NCBI RefSeq assembly: GCF_900104145.1
Contig: NZ_FNLB01000006.1
Coordinates: 3,050,501-3,114,500, forward strand
Direction of reading: 5' to 3'
Length of the DNA stretch: 64,000 nt
Source: Pseudovibrio sp. Tun.PSC04-5.I4
GTDB lineage: Bacteria > Pseudomonadota > Alphaproteobacteria > Rhizobiales > Stappiaceae
Positions 45,180-55,127 of the stretch are shown here, one piece after another. Position 1 is the first letter of the stretch. Every line of letters starts with the position of its first letter. A program made the translations under genes and the position numbers. Below the pieces are notes generated by a model, which saw nothing but the letters and a program-made list of their open reading frames with translations, made no database searches and was not told the DNA's origin.

Positions 45180-45384
45180 CACAATAATTCTCACAGGAAT
45201 GGTTTTCAAAAAATGCTCTGGGCATCGAAATTCTAAGGTTTTTTGGTAAATTGCCTATTAACCAATTTACTGTGCGCTAAGCTGATTAGGTGTTTCTTCG
45301 GGTGTTTGTCATCCGATTTTTTAGAAGTGTCGGTTTTAATCTGCCCTAGGAGTTATATTTAAACTTAGGCCGGGATTTGTCGAA

Positions 45385-46389
45385 ATGGCACAAACCACAG
45401 AAAATATTGAACCAGATCATATACATCTGGACTCCTATTTTGCGTTGTTGTTTTCCAAAACCAAGGGCGTGAAGCGGATCAGTCTTGCTGAGCTCAGAAA
45501 TTATGAGTTTGAGAAGGGCGACTTTTATTGGGCGTATCTTCAAAGAATTGCGGCGCGAAATCAGGATTTTCTGGAAGCGGCCGGTCTGGATTCCTGTGAC
45601 ATTGAAGAATTGCTGGCGCGCGAGGTTCGTCCACATTGTCATGTCCGGGCTAAGGGGGCGTTTATTGCGATCAATGCCTTTAATGAATTACCTGAAAAAG
45701 AAAGTGGAGACATGGAGTGTGTCCATGTCTGGATTGACGCGACAAAAATTATTTGTATCTGGCACGAGTCTCTAGATGTTTTTACTAGTCTTGTTGAAAG
45801 TTTTAAGGCCCGCGTGCCGCCCGAAAGTCCAGCAGCTTTTTGGGCGCGGCTTGTGCTGGCCATTGCTGAGCGTGCGGAAGACATGGTGGAGGCGCTGCGC
45901 GACCGGATTGATCACTTGGAAGATGTGGTTCTGGAAACTGGTGATCATCCGTGGGAGAGCGAGCTTGCTCAGGTTCGTCGGTTAGCGACCATTATTCGCC
46001 GCAGTATGTTGGTGCATCTGGATACTTTGCGGAATTTTGAAATTGAAGACTTTAGCTGGGTTGATCGGGTCAATAAACGGCGTGTGAGAGAAGCAGGAGA
46101 CCGGGCGCTCCGTATCGCAGAGGAGATGGATGCAATACGGGAAAGGGCGGAAATTATTCATGATCAGATCATGTTTAAACGAACTCAGGCCACCAACCGT
46201 TATATGCTGATGCTCGCTGCCATTGCTGCGGTGTTTCTTCCGCTTAGTTTTGTGACGGGGCTTTTGGGTATCAACGTTGGTGGAATACCTGGAAGCAACG
46301 ACCCAATCGCTTTCACAGTGGTCACCGCAATTTTGGTGGGTGCAGGAGTCGGGCTTTTCGTGATCATCAGATGGTTTAAAATCTTCTGA
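45385..46389 (+). CDS. zntB: Zinc transporter ZntB (CorA family)
   Basis: A 334-residue CorA-like channel. A large cytoplasmic N-terminal domain and a long coiled helix (about 180-270) lead to two C-terminal membrane segments. The pore motif is GINVGG (GxN) after FVTGLL. ZntB moves zinc with proton coupling in E. coli relatives. It is divergent from the aminotransferase gene. Confidence 0.88.
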   Translation: MAQTTENIEPDHIHLDSYFALLFSKTKGVKRISLAELRNYEFEKGDFYWAYLQRIAARNQDFLEAAGLDSCDIEELLAREVRPHCHVRAKGAFIAINAFNELPEKESGDMECVHVWIDATKIICIWHESLDVFTSLVESFKARVPPESPAAFWARLVLAIAERAEDMVEALRDRIDHLEDVVLETGDHPWESELAQVRRLATIIRRSMLVHLDTLRNFEIEDFSWVDRVNKRRVREAGDRALRIAEEMDAIRERAEIIHDQIMFKRTQATNRYMLMLAAIAAVFLPLSFVTGLLGINVGGIPGSNDPIAFTVVTAILVGAGVGLFVIIRWFKIF

Positions 46390-46392
46390 GCG

Positions 46393-46665
46393 TTAAAAGT
46401 CGCTGGTGATGCCTTTAACTTCCCAATCGTTGTAACGGGCGGGATCCAATCCACCACGACCATTTAACTCTGTCGGCCTTGCATCTTGCGCCGCGTCCAT
46501 TTCGGTGCGGCGGGCTTCTGCTTCCATCAATGCACGCTGCGCTGCGGGTGGCAGGTCTTCGAAGTTCCGCTTCTTTGGTTTTTCATCAACTTGCTCAGAG
46601 GTGGTAACCTCCTGTGCTTTGAAGTTCTCGACGGCAGATTTATTCTCTGTATCCATTTTCTTCAC
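46393..46665 (-). CDS. DUF1674 / SdhAF4-like protein
   Basis: A 90-residue protein with a charged N-terminus. The C-terminal block GRGGLDPARYNDWEVKGITSDF is spread over the last 22 residues and marks DUF1674, the bacterial counterpart of succinate dehydrogenase assembly factor 4. It would protect or help flavinylated SdhA. No sdh genes are in the window. It is convergent with zntB, 3 bases apart. Confidence 0.88.
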   Translation of the reverse strand: MKKMDTENKSAVENFKAQEVTTSEQVDEKPKKRNFEDLPPAAQRALMEAEARRTEMDAAQDARPTELNGRGGLDPARYNDWEVKGITSDF

Positions 46666-46868
46666 CGATAGCTGATGCTGCTTTTGTGCGGCTAAGCTTG
46701 TTTTTGCTTTTTGGAGCTACCACTTATGCAGGTAGTGGTCGTTTCATAATAGTCACGTAAGATTAGATATAAGCGTGAGCACTTGTATTTTGCAATGGGT
46801 CCTGTGTCCATTGGTGAGACGCTGGCAAGTTTTGTCGTTTTGAGTGAATAGATTGGAGATGAGAAACA

Positions 46869-47891
46869 ATGAACTATGTACGGACGGGCATGCTGCTTGC
46901 GGCGATGACTGCTTTGTTTATGGGCATTGGCTTCTTGATTGGCGGCCAGACCGGCATGGTGATCGCTTTGCTGATCGCTGGCGGAATGAATGTCTTCTCC
47001 TATTGGAACTCAGACCGCATGGTCCTTGCCATGCACCATGCGAAGGAAGTGGATGAGCGTCAGGCTCCCGAGCTTTATAGTATGGTTCGCACTATGGCAG
47101 CGCGGGCAGAATTGCCAATGCCTAAGGTTTATGTGATCAACAACCCGCAACCCAACGCTTTTGCTACGGGCCGTAATCCGGAAAATGCTGCTGTTGCGGC
47201 AACAACTGGCTTGCTTGATGCCTTGAGCAAAGAAGAAGTTGCAGGCGTTATGGCGCATGAATTGGCGCACGTGAAAAACCGTGACACGCTGATTATGACC
47301 ATTACAGCGACAATAGCCGGTGCGATTTCGATGCTGGCAAACTTCATGTTTTTCTTTGGTGGAAGTCGTAATAATCCGCTCGGGTTTCTTGGAAACATCC
47401 TGATGATGATCCTTGCGCCTCTGGCGGCTTCACTGGTTCAGATGGCTATTTCTAGAACACGTGAGTATGCAGCAGATCGTATGGGCGCTCAAATTTGTGG
47501 GAACCCGTTGTGGTTGGCCTCAGCACTGCAAAAGATTGCCGGTGGCGCTGCGCGTGTTGTGAATGAAGATGCGGAGCAAAACCCTGCAACGGCACATATG
47601 TTTATTATCAATCCGTTGTCTGGTCAGAACATGGATAAGTTGTTCTCAACACACCCGAATACAGAGAACCGGGTTGCAGCTCTTCGTCAGATGGCGGTTG
47701 AGGGTGGATTTACGGAGAGCAGAACAAGTTCAAGAGGCGATCATTTTGGTGTTCGCGATACGCCACAAGCTCAGCGTGAAACTCAACGGCCAAGTGGTCC
47801 ATGGGGGGCTGCTGGAAGAACAGGAACTCGCGGCGGCTCTCATTCCTCAGGCTCAAAAGAGCCTCGTAAGCCGAAAGGGCCTTGGGGTTAA
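46869..47891 (+). CDS. htpX: Membrane zinc metalloprotease HtpX
   Basis: A 340-residue inner-membrane protease that degrades misfolded membrane proteins. Two N-terminal membrane segments are followed by the zinc site H130-E-L-A-H134, two further hydrophobic segments (about 145-195) and the third ligand region REYAADRMGA. The C-terminal 50 residues are a Gly/Arg/Ser/Pro-rich tail, longer than in E. coli. GAGATGAG lies before the ATG. Confidence 0.94.
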   Translation: MNYVRTGMLLAAMTALFMGIGFLIGGQTGMVIALLIAGGMNVFSYWNSDRMVLAMHHAKEVDERQAPELYSMVRTMAARAELPMPKVYVINNPQPNAFATGRNPENAAVAATTGLLDALSKEEVAGVMAHELAHVKNRDTLIMTITATIAGAISMLANFMFFFGGSRNNPLGFLGNILMMILAPLAASLVQMAISRTREYAADRMGAQICGNPLWLASALQKIAGGAARVVNEDAEQNPATAHMFIINPLSGQNMDKLFSTHPNTENRVAALRQMAVEGGFTESRTSSRGDHFGVRDTPQAQRETQRPSGPWGAAGRTGTRGGSHSSGSKEPRKPKGPWG

Positions 47892-48175
47892 TGCGGTAAA
47901 ACACTCACATTTGCTGAGTTAATTGGCCGGTGTTTACCAGAATAATTTTTCTTAGTTCCAAAATTGTCTTTGCAATAATGAAGGTTCTGTGGTTACCCAT
48001 CAGGATTGATTGCCCCGTATGCGGTTGTAACTGGCAGTAAACAGCCAAATTTTCTACTACATGCGGATGAAAACGATCAGGATTATTTCCTGATTTATGT
48101 AGCAAAAATGCTACTCAAATAGAATGGTTGGCGCCTGAGTTAATGGCGACACTCTCTGAAATACACGGGTCAAGT

Positions 48176-49624
48176 ATGAGCGCAGAGCGTAATAACACAT
48201 CCTCCCAGAACAGAAACTCCGAGTTCAAAGGGAGAAAACGTTCTGACGCATCAAGGCACCGCGACAATGACGGCAATGCGTACGAAGCGGACAATGCTGA
48301 AGGCGGCTTCCACGATCCGGGATATGCATCCCGTAAAGCTGCGACGGACTTGCTTGGCAAGGTACTGACCAAACGTATGCCTTTGGATGGCGAGCTTGAT
48401 CTCAACAATGGCCATCCAGGATATAAACGTCTTGAACTGAATGATCGTGCGCTGGTGCGGGCAATTCTTGGCACAGCCCTGCGCCGTCGTGGGCAGATTC
48501 AGGATGTGATTGATAATTTCCTTGATCGTCCAATCCCTGAAAAAACTGGCCGTGTGCAGGATATCCTGCATGTGGCGATGGCGCAGCTGTTCTTTATGTC
48601 TGTGCCAGATCACGCTGCTGTTTCTCTTGCTGTTACGCTTGCTGGCCGTGATAGCCGGGCAAAACCCTACAAGAACCTCGTGAATGCAGTGTTGCGCCGT
48701 GCAACCCGCGAGGGCGCTGCGCTCATTGCTGAGCAGGATGCTGAGAAGTTGAATGCGCCGGAGTGGATGTTTACGCGCTGGTGTGAAGTTTACGGCGAAG
48801 ACGTTGCCCGCGGAATGTCCGCTGCTCACATGCAAGAGCCTTATCTGGATCTCAGCGTTTCTGCTGACCGTGATGAGTGGGCGGAGAAGCTGGGCGGGGA
48901 AGTTCAACTTGGTTACTCCGTGCGTTTGGTGCCAGATGGGGCTATTGATAAACTGGCTGGCTTTGAAGAAGGCAAGTGGTGGGTTCAGGATGCTGCAGCA
49001 GCCGTTCCAGCTCGTTTGCTGGGTGATATCAAAGGCAAAACTGTTGCTGATTTGTGTGCTGCACCAGGTGGTAAAACCATGCAGCTTGCTGCTGCCGGTG
49101 CAGATGTAACAGCCATCGATATTTCTGCTCGCCGTTTGCAGCGCCTCACCCAAAACCTTCAGCGTGTTGGGCTTGAAGCGGAAACGGTCGTTTCTGATCT
49201 TCGCGAATATGTGCCAGTTGGTCTGTTTGATGCGATCCTTCTGGATGCGCCTTGTTCTGCAACAGGCACCATTCGCCGACACCCTGATGTTGCGTGGCTA
49301 AAGCGTGATGAGGATGTTCTCAAACTCGCCGAGTTGCAATATGGGCTTTTGGAAAAAGCCCTTGGCTGGCTGAAACCGGGCGGCACACTCGTCTATTGCA
49401 CCTGTTCATTGGAGCAGGAAGAGGGCGAATTGCAGATCCAGCAGCTGCTGTTGGAACACCCTGAGGTTCAACGCGTTCCTGTAGAAGCTGAGGAACTTGG
49501 CGGACTTGCTGAGGCAATAAACTCTCAAGGCGACTTCCGTGCGATGCCGGGGCAGAACAGTTCTTCTGGCAAAACTTCTGGTGGTCTGGATGGATTTTAT
49601 GCAGCCCGTTTGCGCCTCTCTTAA
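48176..49624 (+). CDS. rsmB: 16S rRNA m5C967 methyltransferase RsmB
   Basis: A protein of about 482 residues. A polar N-terminal extension (1-45) leads to a NusB-like RNA-binding domain (about 45-185: LVRAILGTALRRRGQIQ) and a SAM-dependent methyltransferase domain with VADLCAAPGGKTMQLA, ILLDAPCSATGTIRRHPD and VYCTCSLEQEEGE, which hold the two catalytic cysteines. The ATG at 48176 is chosen; a TTG at 48128 and an ATG at 48143 are in frame upstream. Confidence 0.92.
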   Translation: MSAERNNTSSQNRNSEFKGRKRSDASRHRDNDGNAYEADNAEGGFHDPGYASRKAATDLLGKVLTKRMPLDGELDLNNGHPGYKRLELNDRALVRAILGTALRRRGQIQDVIDNFLDRPIPEKTGRVQDILHVAMAQLFFMSVPDHAAVSLAVTLAGRDSRAKPYKNLVNAVLRRATREGAALIAEQDAEKLNAPEWMFTRWCEVYGEDVARGMSAAHMQEPYLDLSVSADRDEWAEKLGGEVQLGYSVRLVPDGAIDKLAGFEEGKWWVQDAAAAVPARLLGDIKGKTVADLCAAPGGKTMQLAAAGADVTAIDISARRLQRLTQNLQRVGLEAETVVSDLREYVPVGLFDAILLDAPCSATGTIRRHPDVAWLKRDEDVLKLAELQYGLLEKALGWLKPGGTLVYCTCSLEQEEGELQIQQLLLEHPEVQRVPVEAEELGGLAEAINSQGDFRAMPGQNSSSGKTSGGLDGFYAARLRLS

Positions 49625-49739
49625 AAAGAGGTGGTATAATGTCGTTGGCTATTTGCGCAAAGTGGGCATGGTTAACGAGATTTAAACGGCTTAGGCGCAA
49701 ACCATTCATTAAGTTTCATCAGTGGAGATCACGAGAGGC

Positions 49740-51455
49740 ATGACGTTCGCGGTGATGTCCGAGAGGCTGAGAATACTTAGCCTTTTGTCACAGAATATGG
49801 CGCAAACCGGTCTGAATTGGGCTCAAGGGGGATCGTTTTTCCGCCTGTTCTCTTTTGGGAGCGCGCCATCACGCTTACTCATTGCTCCTCAGGATTTGCG
49901 TACTGCAGATGCCACCAACGCCGCTGATATTTACGCGGGGCGATTCTTATTCGCCGGGCATCTGGTTGAGGTTGGTGGGCAATCTCCGTTTGATGTTGAG
50001 CCACCAAACCTACCATGGGCCAAAGCTTTACACGGGTTTTCGTGGTTACGTCATCTTCGTGCAGCAGAAACCAACATGGCGCAACAAAATGCGCGTGCGC
50101 TGGTTGAGGACTGGATCAAGACGTGTGGCCGCTGGCACGATGATGGCTGGATGCAGGAAGTTGTTGCGCGCCGGGTGTTGAGCTGGATGGCGCAATCTCC
50201 GTTATTGCTTGAGGGTTGTGAAGCTGATTTTTACCGCAGCTTTATGCGCTCGCTTTATCGGCAGGTGCGCTTCCTCCGCCGGACGATGAACAAAGCGCCT
50301 GACGGCTTGCCTCGGTTAACTGTTGCAATGGCGATTGCTTGTGCGACTGTCTCCATGGATGGGCAAGGGCGGCACGTTAAACTGGCTCTTAAAAAGCTTG
50401 ATCAAGAACTTAAGCGTCAGATTTTGCCTGATGGCGGACATATTTCGCGACATCCAGGTGCGATCATTGAGATCCTCGTTGACCTTCTGCCGATCCGACA
50501 GGCTCTTGTCATGCAGGGACAAACTGTGTCTCCGGTCATGATGGAATCGATTGATCGGATGATGCCGATGATCCGGTTCTTTCGGCATGGTGATGGCTCC
50601 TTTGCGCATTTTAACGGCATGGCATCCACTCCAGGTGACGTTGTTGCGACTATCCTTGCGTATGATGACGCACGTGGAACGCCACCGTTAAAGGCTCCCC
50701 ATTCCGGGTATCAACGTTTGACCGGTGGTGACAGCCTTGTGATGATGGATGTTGGGACACCGCCACCAACGCGGTATTCTAACAGTACTCATGCTGGTTG
50801 CTTGTCCTTCGAATTTTCTTCCAAGAGAAACCGTGTGATCGTGAACTGTGGTGTTTCCACACGCGAGCAATTGGCTTGGAAGATGGTCGCGCGGTCTACT
50901 GCAGCGCATTCGACAGCAGGCATTGGTGATGCATCGTCTTGCCGTTTCCTTACCTCATCGCGGTTTGACAAGGTGCTTGGGAATCCGGTTCTTTTTGGTC
51001 CCAAAGACGTGCCTGTTGAGCGGTTGGATACGGACCTGTCTGATCGCGTGATAGCGAGCCATGATGGATATGTCGATCGGTACAATATCATCCATGAGCG
51101 TGACCTGACGCTTTCACGTGATGGTACGGTTTTAGATGGGATTGATCGCTTTAAACCTCTGACTGATTTGGTTGAGGAAGAAGCTGTTACTATTCGCTTC
51201 CATCTGCACCCGCAGGTGAAATGCTCCATGTTGACGTCTGGCGATATTGCTATTTTGCAATGTGCGGATGGAGAAGCATGGGAGTTTACGGCTGACGGAT
51301 TTGAGTTCTCTATCGAGGAATCAATTTATCTCTCAGACGTCTTCGGTCATCGGCAAACACAGCAAATTGTTATAGGACTTGCCGTTAAAGAGAGCCAAAG
51401 CGTGACTTGGATGTTGCGGAAGACCGCTTCTGGCAAAGTAGGGCGGAAGACCTAA
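49740..51455 (+). CDS. Heparinase II/III-like protein
   Basis: A protein of about 571 residues. The N-terminal half is an alpha/alpha toroid (WLRHLRAAETNMAQQNARALVEDW, HISRHPGAIIEILVDLL, FFRHGDGSFAHFNG). The C-terminal half is the heparinase II/III beta-sandwich (SFEFSSKRNRVIVNCG, HDGYVDRYNIIHERDLTLS, RFHLHP). There is no clear signal peptide. It could be a polysaccharide lyase acting on a cell or capsule sugar. Its place between rsmB and purH is conserved in Hyphomicrobiales. GTG 49722 and ATG 49755 are alternative starts. Confidence 0.85.
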   Translation: MTFAVMSERLRILSLLSQNMAQTGLNWAQGGSFFRLFSFGSAPSRLLIAPQDLRTADATNAADIYAGRFLFAGHLVEVGGQSPFDVEPPNLPWAKALHGFSWLRHLRAAETNMAQQNARALVEDWIKTCGRWHDDGWMQEVVARRVLSWMAQSPLLLEGCEADFYRSFMRSLYRQVRFLRRTMNKAPDGLPRLTVAMAIACATVSMDGQGRHVKLALKKLDQELKRQILPDGGHISRHPGAIIEILVDLLPIRQALVMQGQTVSPVMMESIDRMMPMIRFFRHGDGSFAHFNGMASTPGDVVATILAYDDARGTPPLKAPHSGYQRLTGGDSLVMMDVGTPPPTRYSNSTHAGCLSFEFSSKRNRVIVNCGVSTREQLAWKMVARSTAAHSTAGIGDASSCRFLTSSRFDKVLGNPVLFGPKDVPVERLDTDLSDRVIASHDGYVDRYNIIHERDLTLSRDGTVLDGIDRFKPLTDLVEEEAVTIRFHLHPQVKCSMLTSGDIAILQCADGEAWEFTADGFEFSIEESIYLSDVFGHRQTQQIVIGLAVKESQSVTWMLRKTASGKVGRKT

Positions 51456-51623
51456 CGTCACTGCTCGTCAGCGATTTTAAGTCGCTGTAAACTGCTCCTA
51501 AAGGTTACCCGGCAAACGTCTTTGCATCCATATTAAATGGGTTCCCACGGCTGTTAATAAGTGTTATTTGGCGGGCGTCTAATCCCGTTCATTTCCTCAT
51601 CTAGAGAATAAGGCTTTTCCCCT

Positions 51624-53240
51624 ATGGCCGTTGTCTCCAAAGGCGTTCCGATACCTGATCTTGTATCGGTTAAGCGTGCGCTTCTTTCTGTTTCCGATAA
51701 GACTGGTCTTGTAGAATTTGCCAAGGCTCTGTGTGAGCGTGGTGTTGAGCTTGTCTCAACCGGTGGAACTCGCAAGACCATTGCGGAGGCTGGCCTCACA
51801 GTTAAAGATATTTCTGAGGTAACTGGTTTCCCTGAAATTATGGATGGCCGTGTGAAAACACTTCATCCAATGGTGCACGGTGGTTTGTTGAGCATTCGCG
51901 ATGATGCTGAACATGTTGCTGCAATGAATGAGCACGGTATTACTGGTATCGATCTGCTCTGCGTGAACCTTTATCCCTTTGAAGAAACAGTCGCTTCTGG
52001 CGCTGATTACGCCAACGGTGTTGAGAATATTGACATTGGCGGCCCTGCGATGACGCGTGCTGCTGCGAAGAACCATGCTTATGTGACGACTGTGGTTGAT
52101 CCTTCTGATTATGAAGAAGTGATCGCTGCATTGGATGCAAATGCTGGTCAATCTCCAATTGCATTGCGTAAAAAGCTGGCTCAAAAGGCGTTTGCTCGTA
52201 CTGCTGCCTATGATGCTGCTGTTTCCAATTGGATGGCCGCTCAAATTGGTGAAAGCGCTCCAGACTACCGCGCAATTGGTGGTCAGCTGAGCGAAGTGAT
52301 GCGCTACGGCGAAAACCCGCATCAGGCCGCTGGTTTCTATGTCACCGGAGAGAAGCGTCCGGGCGTGGCGACTGCGCGTCAGGTGCAGGGCAAGCAGCTT
52401 TCTTACAACAACATCAACGATACGGATGCTGCGTTTGAGCTGGTGTCTGAGTTTGATCCGGCCCGCACCGCTGCTGTTGCTATTATCAAGCACGCAAACC
52501 CATGCGGTGTTTCTGAAGCGGCGACACTGAAGGAAGCCTACGTGAAGGCTTTGGCGTGTGATCCGGTTTCTGCTTTCGGTGGTATTGTTGCGCTGAACGG
52601 TACGTTGGATGCAGATGCCGCTGCTGAGATCACGAAGGTCTTCACTGAGGTGATTATTGCTCCTGATGCGACTGAAGAAGCGATTGCACTGGTTGCGAAG
52701 AAAAAGAACCTGCGTTTGCTTTTGACCGGTGGTCTTTCTGATCCACGTGCCGAAGGCTTGTTTGTGAAAACTGTGTCCGGCGGCATGTTGGTCCAGAACC
52801 GCGATAATGGTGTGGTTGATGACCTTGAGCTTAAGGTTGTGACCAAACGCGCGCCAAGCGAGCAGGAACTTAGCGATCTGAAAATGGCGTTCCGTGTTGG
52901 CAAACACGTGAAGTCCAATGCGATTGTTTACGTAAAAGACGGCGCGACGGTTGGTGTTGGTGCTGGCCAGATGAGCCGTATTGACAGTGCTCGTATTGCT
53001 GCGCGTAAAGCTGAAGATGCTGCGGAAGCGGCTGGCTTGGCTGAGCCGCTCACCAAAGGCTGTGTTGTTGCTTCCGATGCGTTCTTCCCGTTCGCTGATG
53101 GTTTGCTTTCTGCAGCTGAAGCTGGTGCAACCGCTGTTATTCAGCCGGGTGGTTCCATGCGTGATGACGAAGTGATCAAAGCTGCTGATGACGCAGGACT
53201 GGCGATGGTCTTCACTGGAATGCGCCACTTCCGCCACTAA
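51624..53240 (+). CDS. purH: Bifunctional AICAR formyltransferase/IMP cyclohydrolase
   Basis: A 538-residue enzyme for the last two steps of IMP synthesis. The N-terminal IMP cyclohydrolase (MGS-like) domain has SVSDKTGLVEFAKAL and STGGTRKTI. The C-terminal transformylase has YGENPHQAA, KQLSYNNINDTDAA and the catalytic KHANPCG. The C-terminus GMRHFRH is standard. A terminator follows. Confidence 0.97.
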   Translation: MAVVSKGVPIPDLVSVKRALLSVSDKTGLVEFAKALCERGVELVSTGGTRKTIAEAGLTVKDISEVTGFPEIMDGRVKTLHPMVHGGLLSIRDDAEHVAAMNEHGITGIDLLCVNLYPFEETVASGADYANGVENIDIGGPAMTRAAAKNHAYVTTVVDPSDYEEVIAALDANAGQSPIALRKKLAQKAFARTAAYDAAVSNWMAAQIGESAPDYRAIGGQLSEVMRYGENPHQAAGFYVTGEKRPGVATARQVQGKQLSYNNINDTDAAFELVSEFDPARTAAVAIIKHANPCGVSEAATLKEAYVKALACDPVSAFGGIVALNGTLDADAAAEITKVFTEVIIAPDATEEAIALVAKKKNLRLLLTGGLSDPRAEGLFVKTVSGGMLVQNRDNGVVDDLELKVVTKRAPSEQELSDLKMAFRVGKHVKSNAIVYVKDGATVGVGAGQMSRIDSARIAARKAEDAAEAAGLAEPLTKGCVVASDAFFPFADGLLSAAEAGATAVIQPGGSMRDDEVIKAADDAGLAMVFTGMRHFRH

Positions 53241-53266
53241 GTATTTACTTGAGACTTAAAACTCAG

Positions 53267-53300
53267 AGCCTTCGCAGGTCATGCTTGCGAAGGCTTTTTT
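53267..53300 (+). terminator. Rho-independent terminator after purH
   Basis: AGCCTTCGCA pairs with TGCGAAGGCT around a 9-base loop, followed by six Ts. Confidence 0.88.
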
Positions 53301-53410
53301 ATTGGGTCACTGGTTTTATGCATTCCTGCAATTCAATCCTTAAATGCCCGAGGTAATATGGAAGGGAATAACAATAGGCGTTTAAGCGCCAATAATTGCG
53401 CACGGTGTAA

Positions 53411-54934
53411 ATGCAGCGGGAATCTTTCAAACTAAAATCGTATTTGGCCTCTGATAAATGGGTTGAGTTTGTAGCCGACTATTTTGTTTGGTTTATCGCC
53501 GGGTACTTCATTCTCCAAACAACCATAAGATATTTTGCATCCCCCGTTCTGGGTCTTGATGAAGCTGAGCAGATTATTGCCAGTCAGACTTTTCAGCTTG
53601 GCTATGGTCCGCAACCACCGCTGTATACGTGGCTTACTATTTTGTTCTTTTCTGTTTTCGGAAAAGGGTTGTTTGCGACTGCTTTTCTGAAAAACCTCCT
53701 TCTGTTTTTGGGCTATTTAGCTGTTTGGCTCAGTGCCAGAAAAGCGGCGGACAAAACGCTTGCTGCAATTGGGACCGCCTCGCTTATATTTCTTCCGCAG
53801 ATCTCCTGGGAATCTCAGCGAGCGCTCAGCCATTCGGTTTTGATGTTCGCGTGTTCTGCATGGACGCTCTATATCTTCGTGCTTTGCATAGAGAAGCCAA
53901 ATTGGTGGCGTGCCCTTGCGTTTGGTGAGATTGTCGCGTTGGGGGCAATGTCAAAATACAACTACTTTTTCTTGCTGGCAGCGCTGCTGGTGTCTGCGGG
54001 TTTGATCCCGAAGGCGCGAAAATTCCTCTTGTCTAAATATGCGATCTGTTCTGCATTGATTGTTGTTGTGTTGCTCATTCCTCCTGCGTTTTGGATGTTT
54101 GAAAATCAGGATCTTATTTACTCACGGGTTCATAAGTTTGGACTAGAGAAAACAGAGCGGCATTTTGCAACGGGACTGGTGTCTCTGGCTGCAGCTGTCA
54201 CACAGTTCGTCGCTGTTGCCGTGGTGCTTTATGCCGGTGCTTGGATTAGCCGTTTTTACTGGAGTGGTGATGAGCAGGTAGATCAGTATGTGAACGAGCC
54301 TATACGTTTGCTGATAACGCTGATTGTTGTCTTCGGGCTTACTATTACAGCCGTGTCGGTTTTTGCCAGTGGAGCTACCGTTGTTAAAGACAGGTGGCTG
54401 CAACCCGTCTTATTCCTTGCACCACTGGCTGCTGCTCTTTGGATCTTTTCCGAGGTTTCCATGCGGCAGACGAAAATGCTTTTCGGCAGCGCGGGGGCGT
54501 TGGCCGTATTGATCTGTGTTCTAATCCCGCTGAACTTTGTGTTTGGGAACTTCAAGAAACCGAGTGCTCATTCTCTGCCATCTTTGGCAATTGTAGATAC
54601 GCTCTCTCAATATGGCGTCAGAAGCGTTTTAACGACTTCCCATAGTTTGGCGGGAAACGTTGGTGACCTTAGGCCTGAGTGGTCTATCAGCATACCTGAG
54701 TACTCTGGGCTGGGAATAGTCTATCCGATGCCCATTGCCGTGTTGTGGAAAGGGCACTCTCAAGACGTTCCTGCTAATCTCGCTGCACTCTATGAGAAAT
54801 TGGAGGGAGTGCCTTTGCCGCGTGCTGAGGTCCATAGGGAAGCTACGCCTTATCTCAATTGGTCAGAATACCCTTTTGATTACAGTTTCATTGTCATTGG
54901 TGGCAAAAGTCAGAGTGCAGAGGCCAGTCGTTAA
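53411..54934 (+). CDS. GT39/ArnT-like membrane glycosyltransferase
   Basis: A 507-residue polytopic membrane protein with about ten hydrophobic segments. The first periplasmic loop contains LGLDEAEQIIASQTFQLGYGPQPPLYTWL, where the acidic DEAE pair and the PPLY motif are those of PMT_2/ArnT-type glycosyltransferases using lipid-linked sugars. A C-terminal periplasmic domain has EWSISIPEYSGLG. The sugar and acceptor (lipid A, glycan or protein) are unknown, and no arn genes are near. Confidence 0.8.
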   Translation: MQRESFKLKSYLASDKWVEFVADYFVWFIAGYFILQTTIRYFASPVLGLDEAEQIIASQTFQLGYGPQPPLYTWLTILFFSVFGKGLFATAFLKNLLLFLGYLAVWLSARKAADKTLAAIGTASLIFLPQISWESQRALSHSVLMFACSAWTLYIFVLCIEKPNWWRALAFGEIVALGAMSKYNYFFLLAALLVSAGLIPKARKFLLSKYAICSALIVVVLLIPPAFWMFENQDLIYSRVHKFGLEKTERHFATGLVSLAAAVTQFVAVAVVLYAGAWISRFYWSGDEQVDQYVNEPIRLLITLIVVFGLTITAVSVFASGATVVKDRWLQPVLFLAPLAAALWIFSEVSMRQTKMLFGSAGALAVLICVLIPLNFVFGNFKKPSAHSLPSLAIVDTLSQYGVRSVLTTSHSLAGNVGDLRPEWSISIPEYSGLGIVYPMPIAVLWKGHSQDVPANLAALYEKLEGVPLPRAEVHREATPYLNWSEYPFDYSFIVIGGKSQSAEASR

Positions 54935-55127
54935 AGAGCGGGTAAGGTCGCTGTTCAGCTTTTATTTGAATAACGAGTTCAGAGAAATTGGACTGCTGTT
55001 GGAAAGAAAAATTTAGGCGCTTTTGTGAGTTCTTTCCAAATCGCACTGATTGCCTTGTTTCAACAACACAAAATCCAGATTAGCTCCCTAAGCTCAATTC
55101 AGGTTTTGTTTTGGCTAGGAGCTTTTT

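Noticed and set aside
48251..49282. A 343-codon open frame antisense to rsmB
   Set aside because: Shadow of rsmB with no recognised domain.
51756..53237. A 493-codon open frame antisense to purH
   Set aside because: Exact shadow of purH, with composition typical of a reversed coding frame (His/Arg/Ser/Asn-rich) and no family motif.
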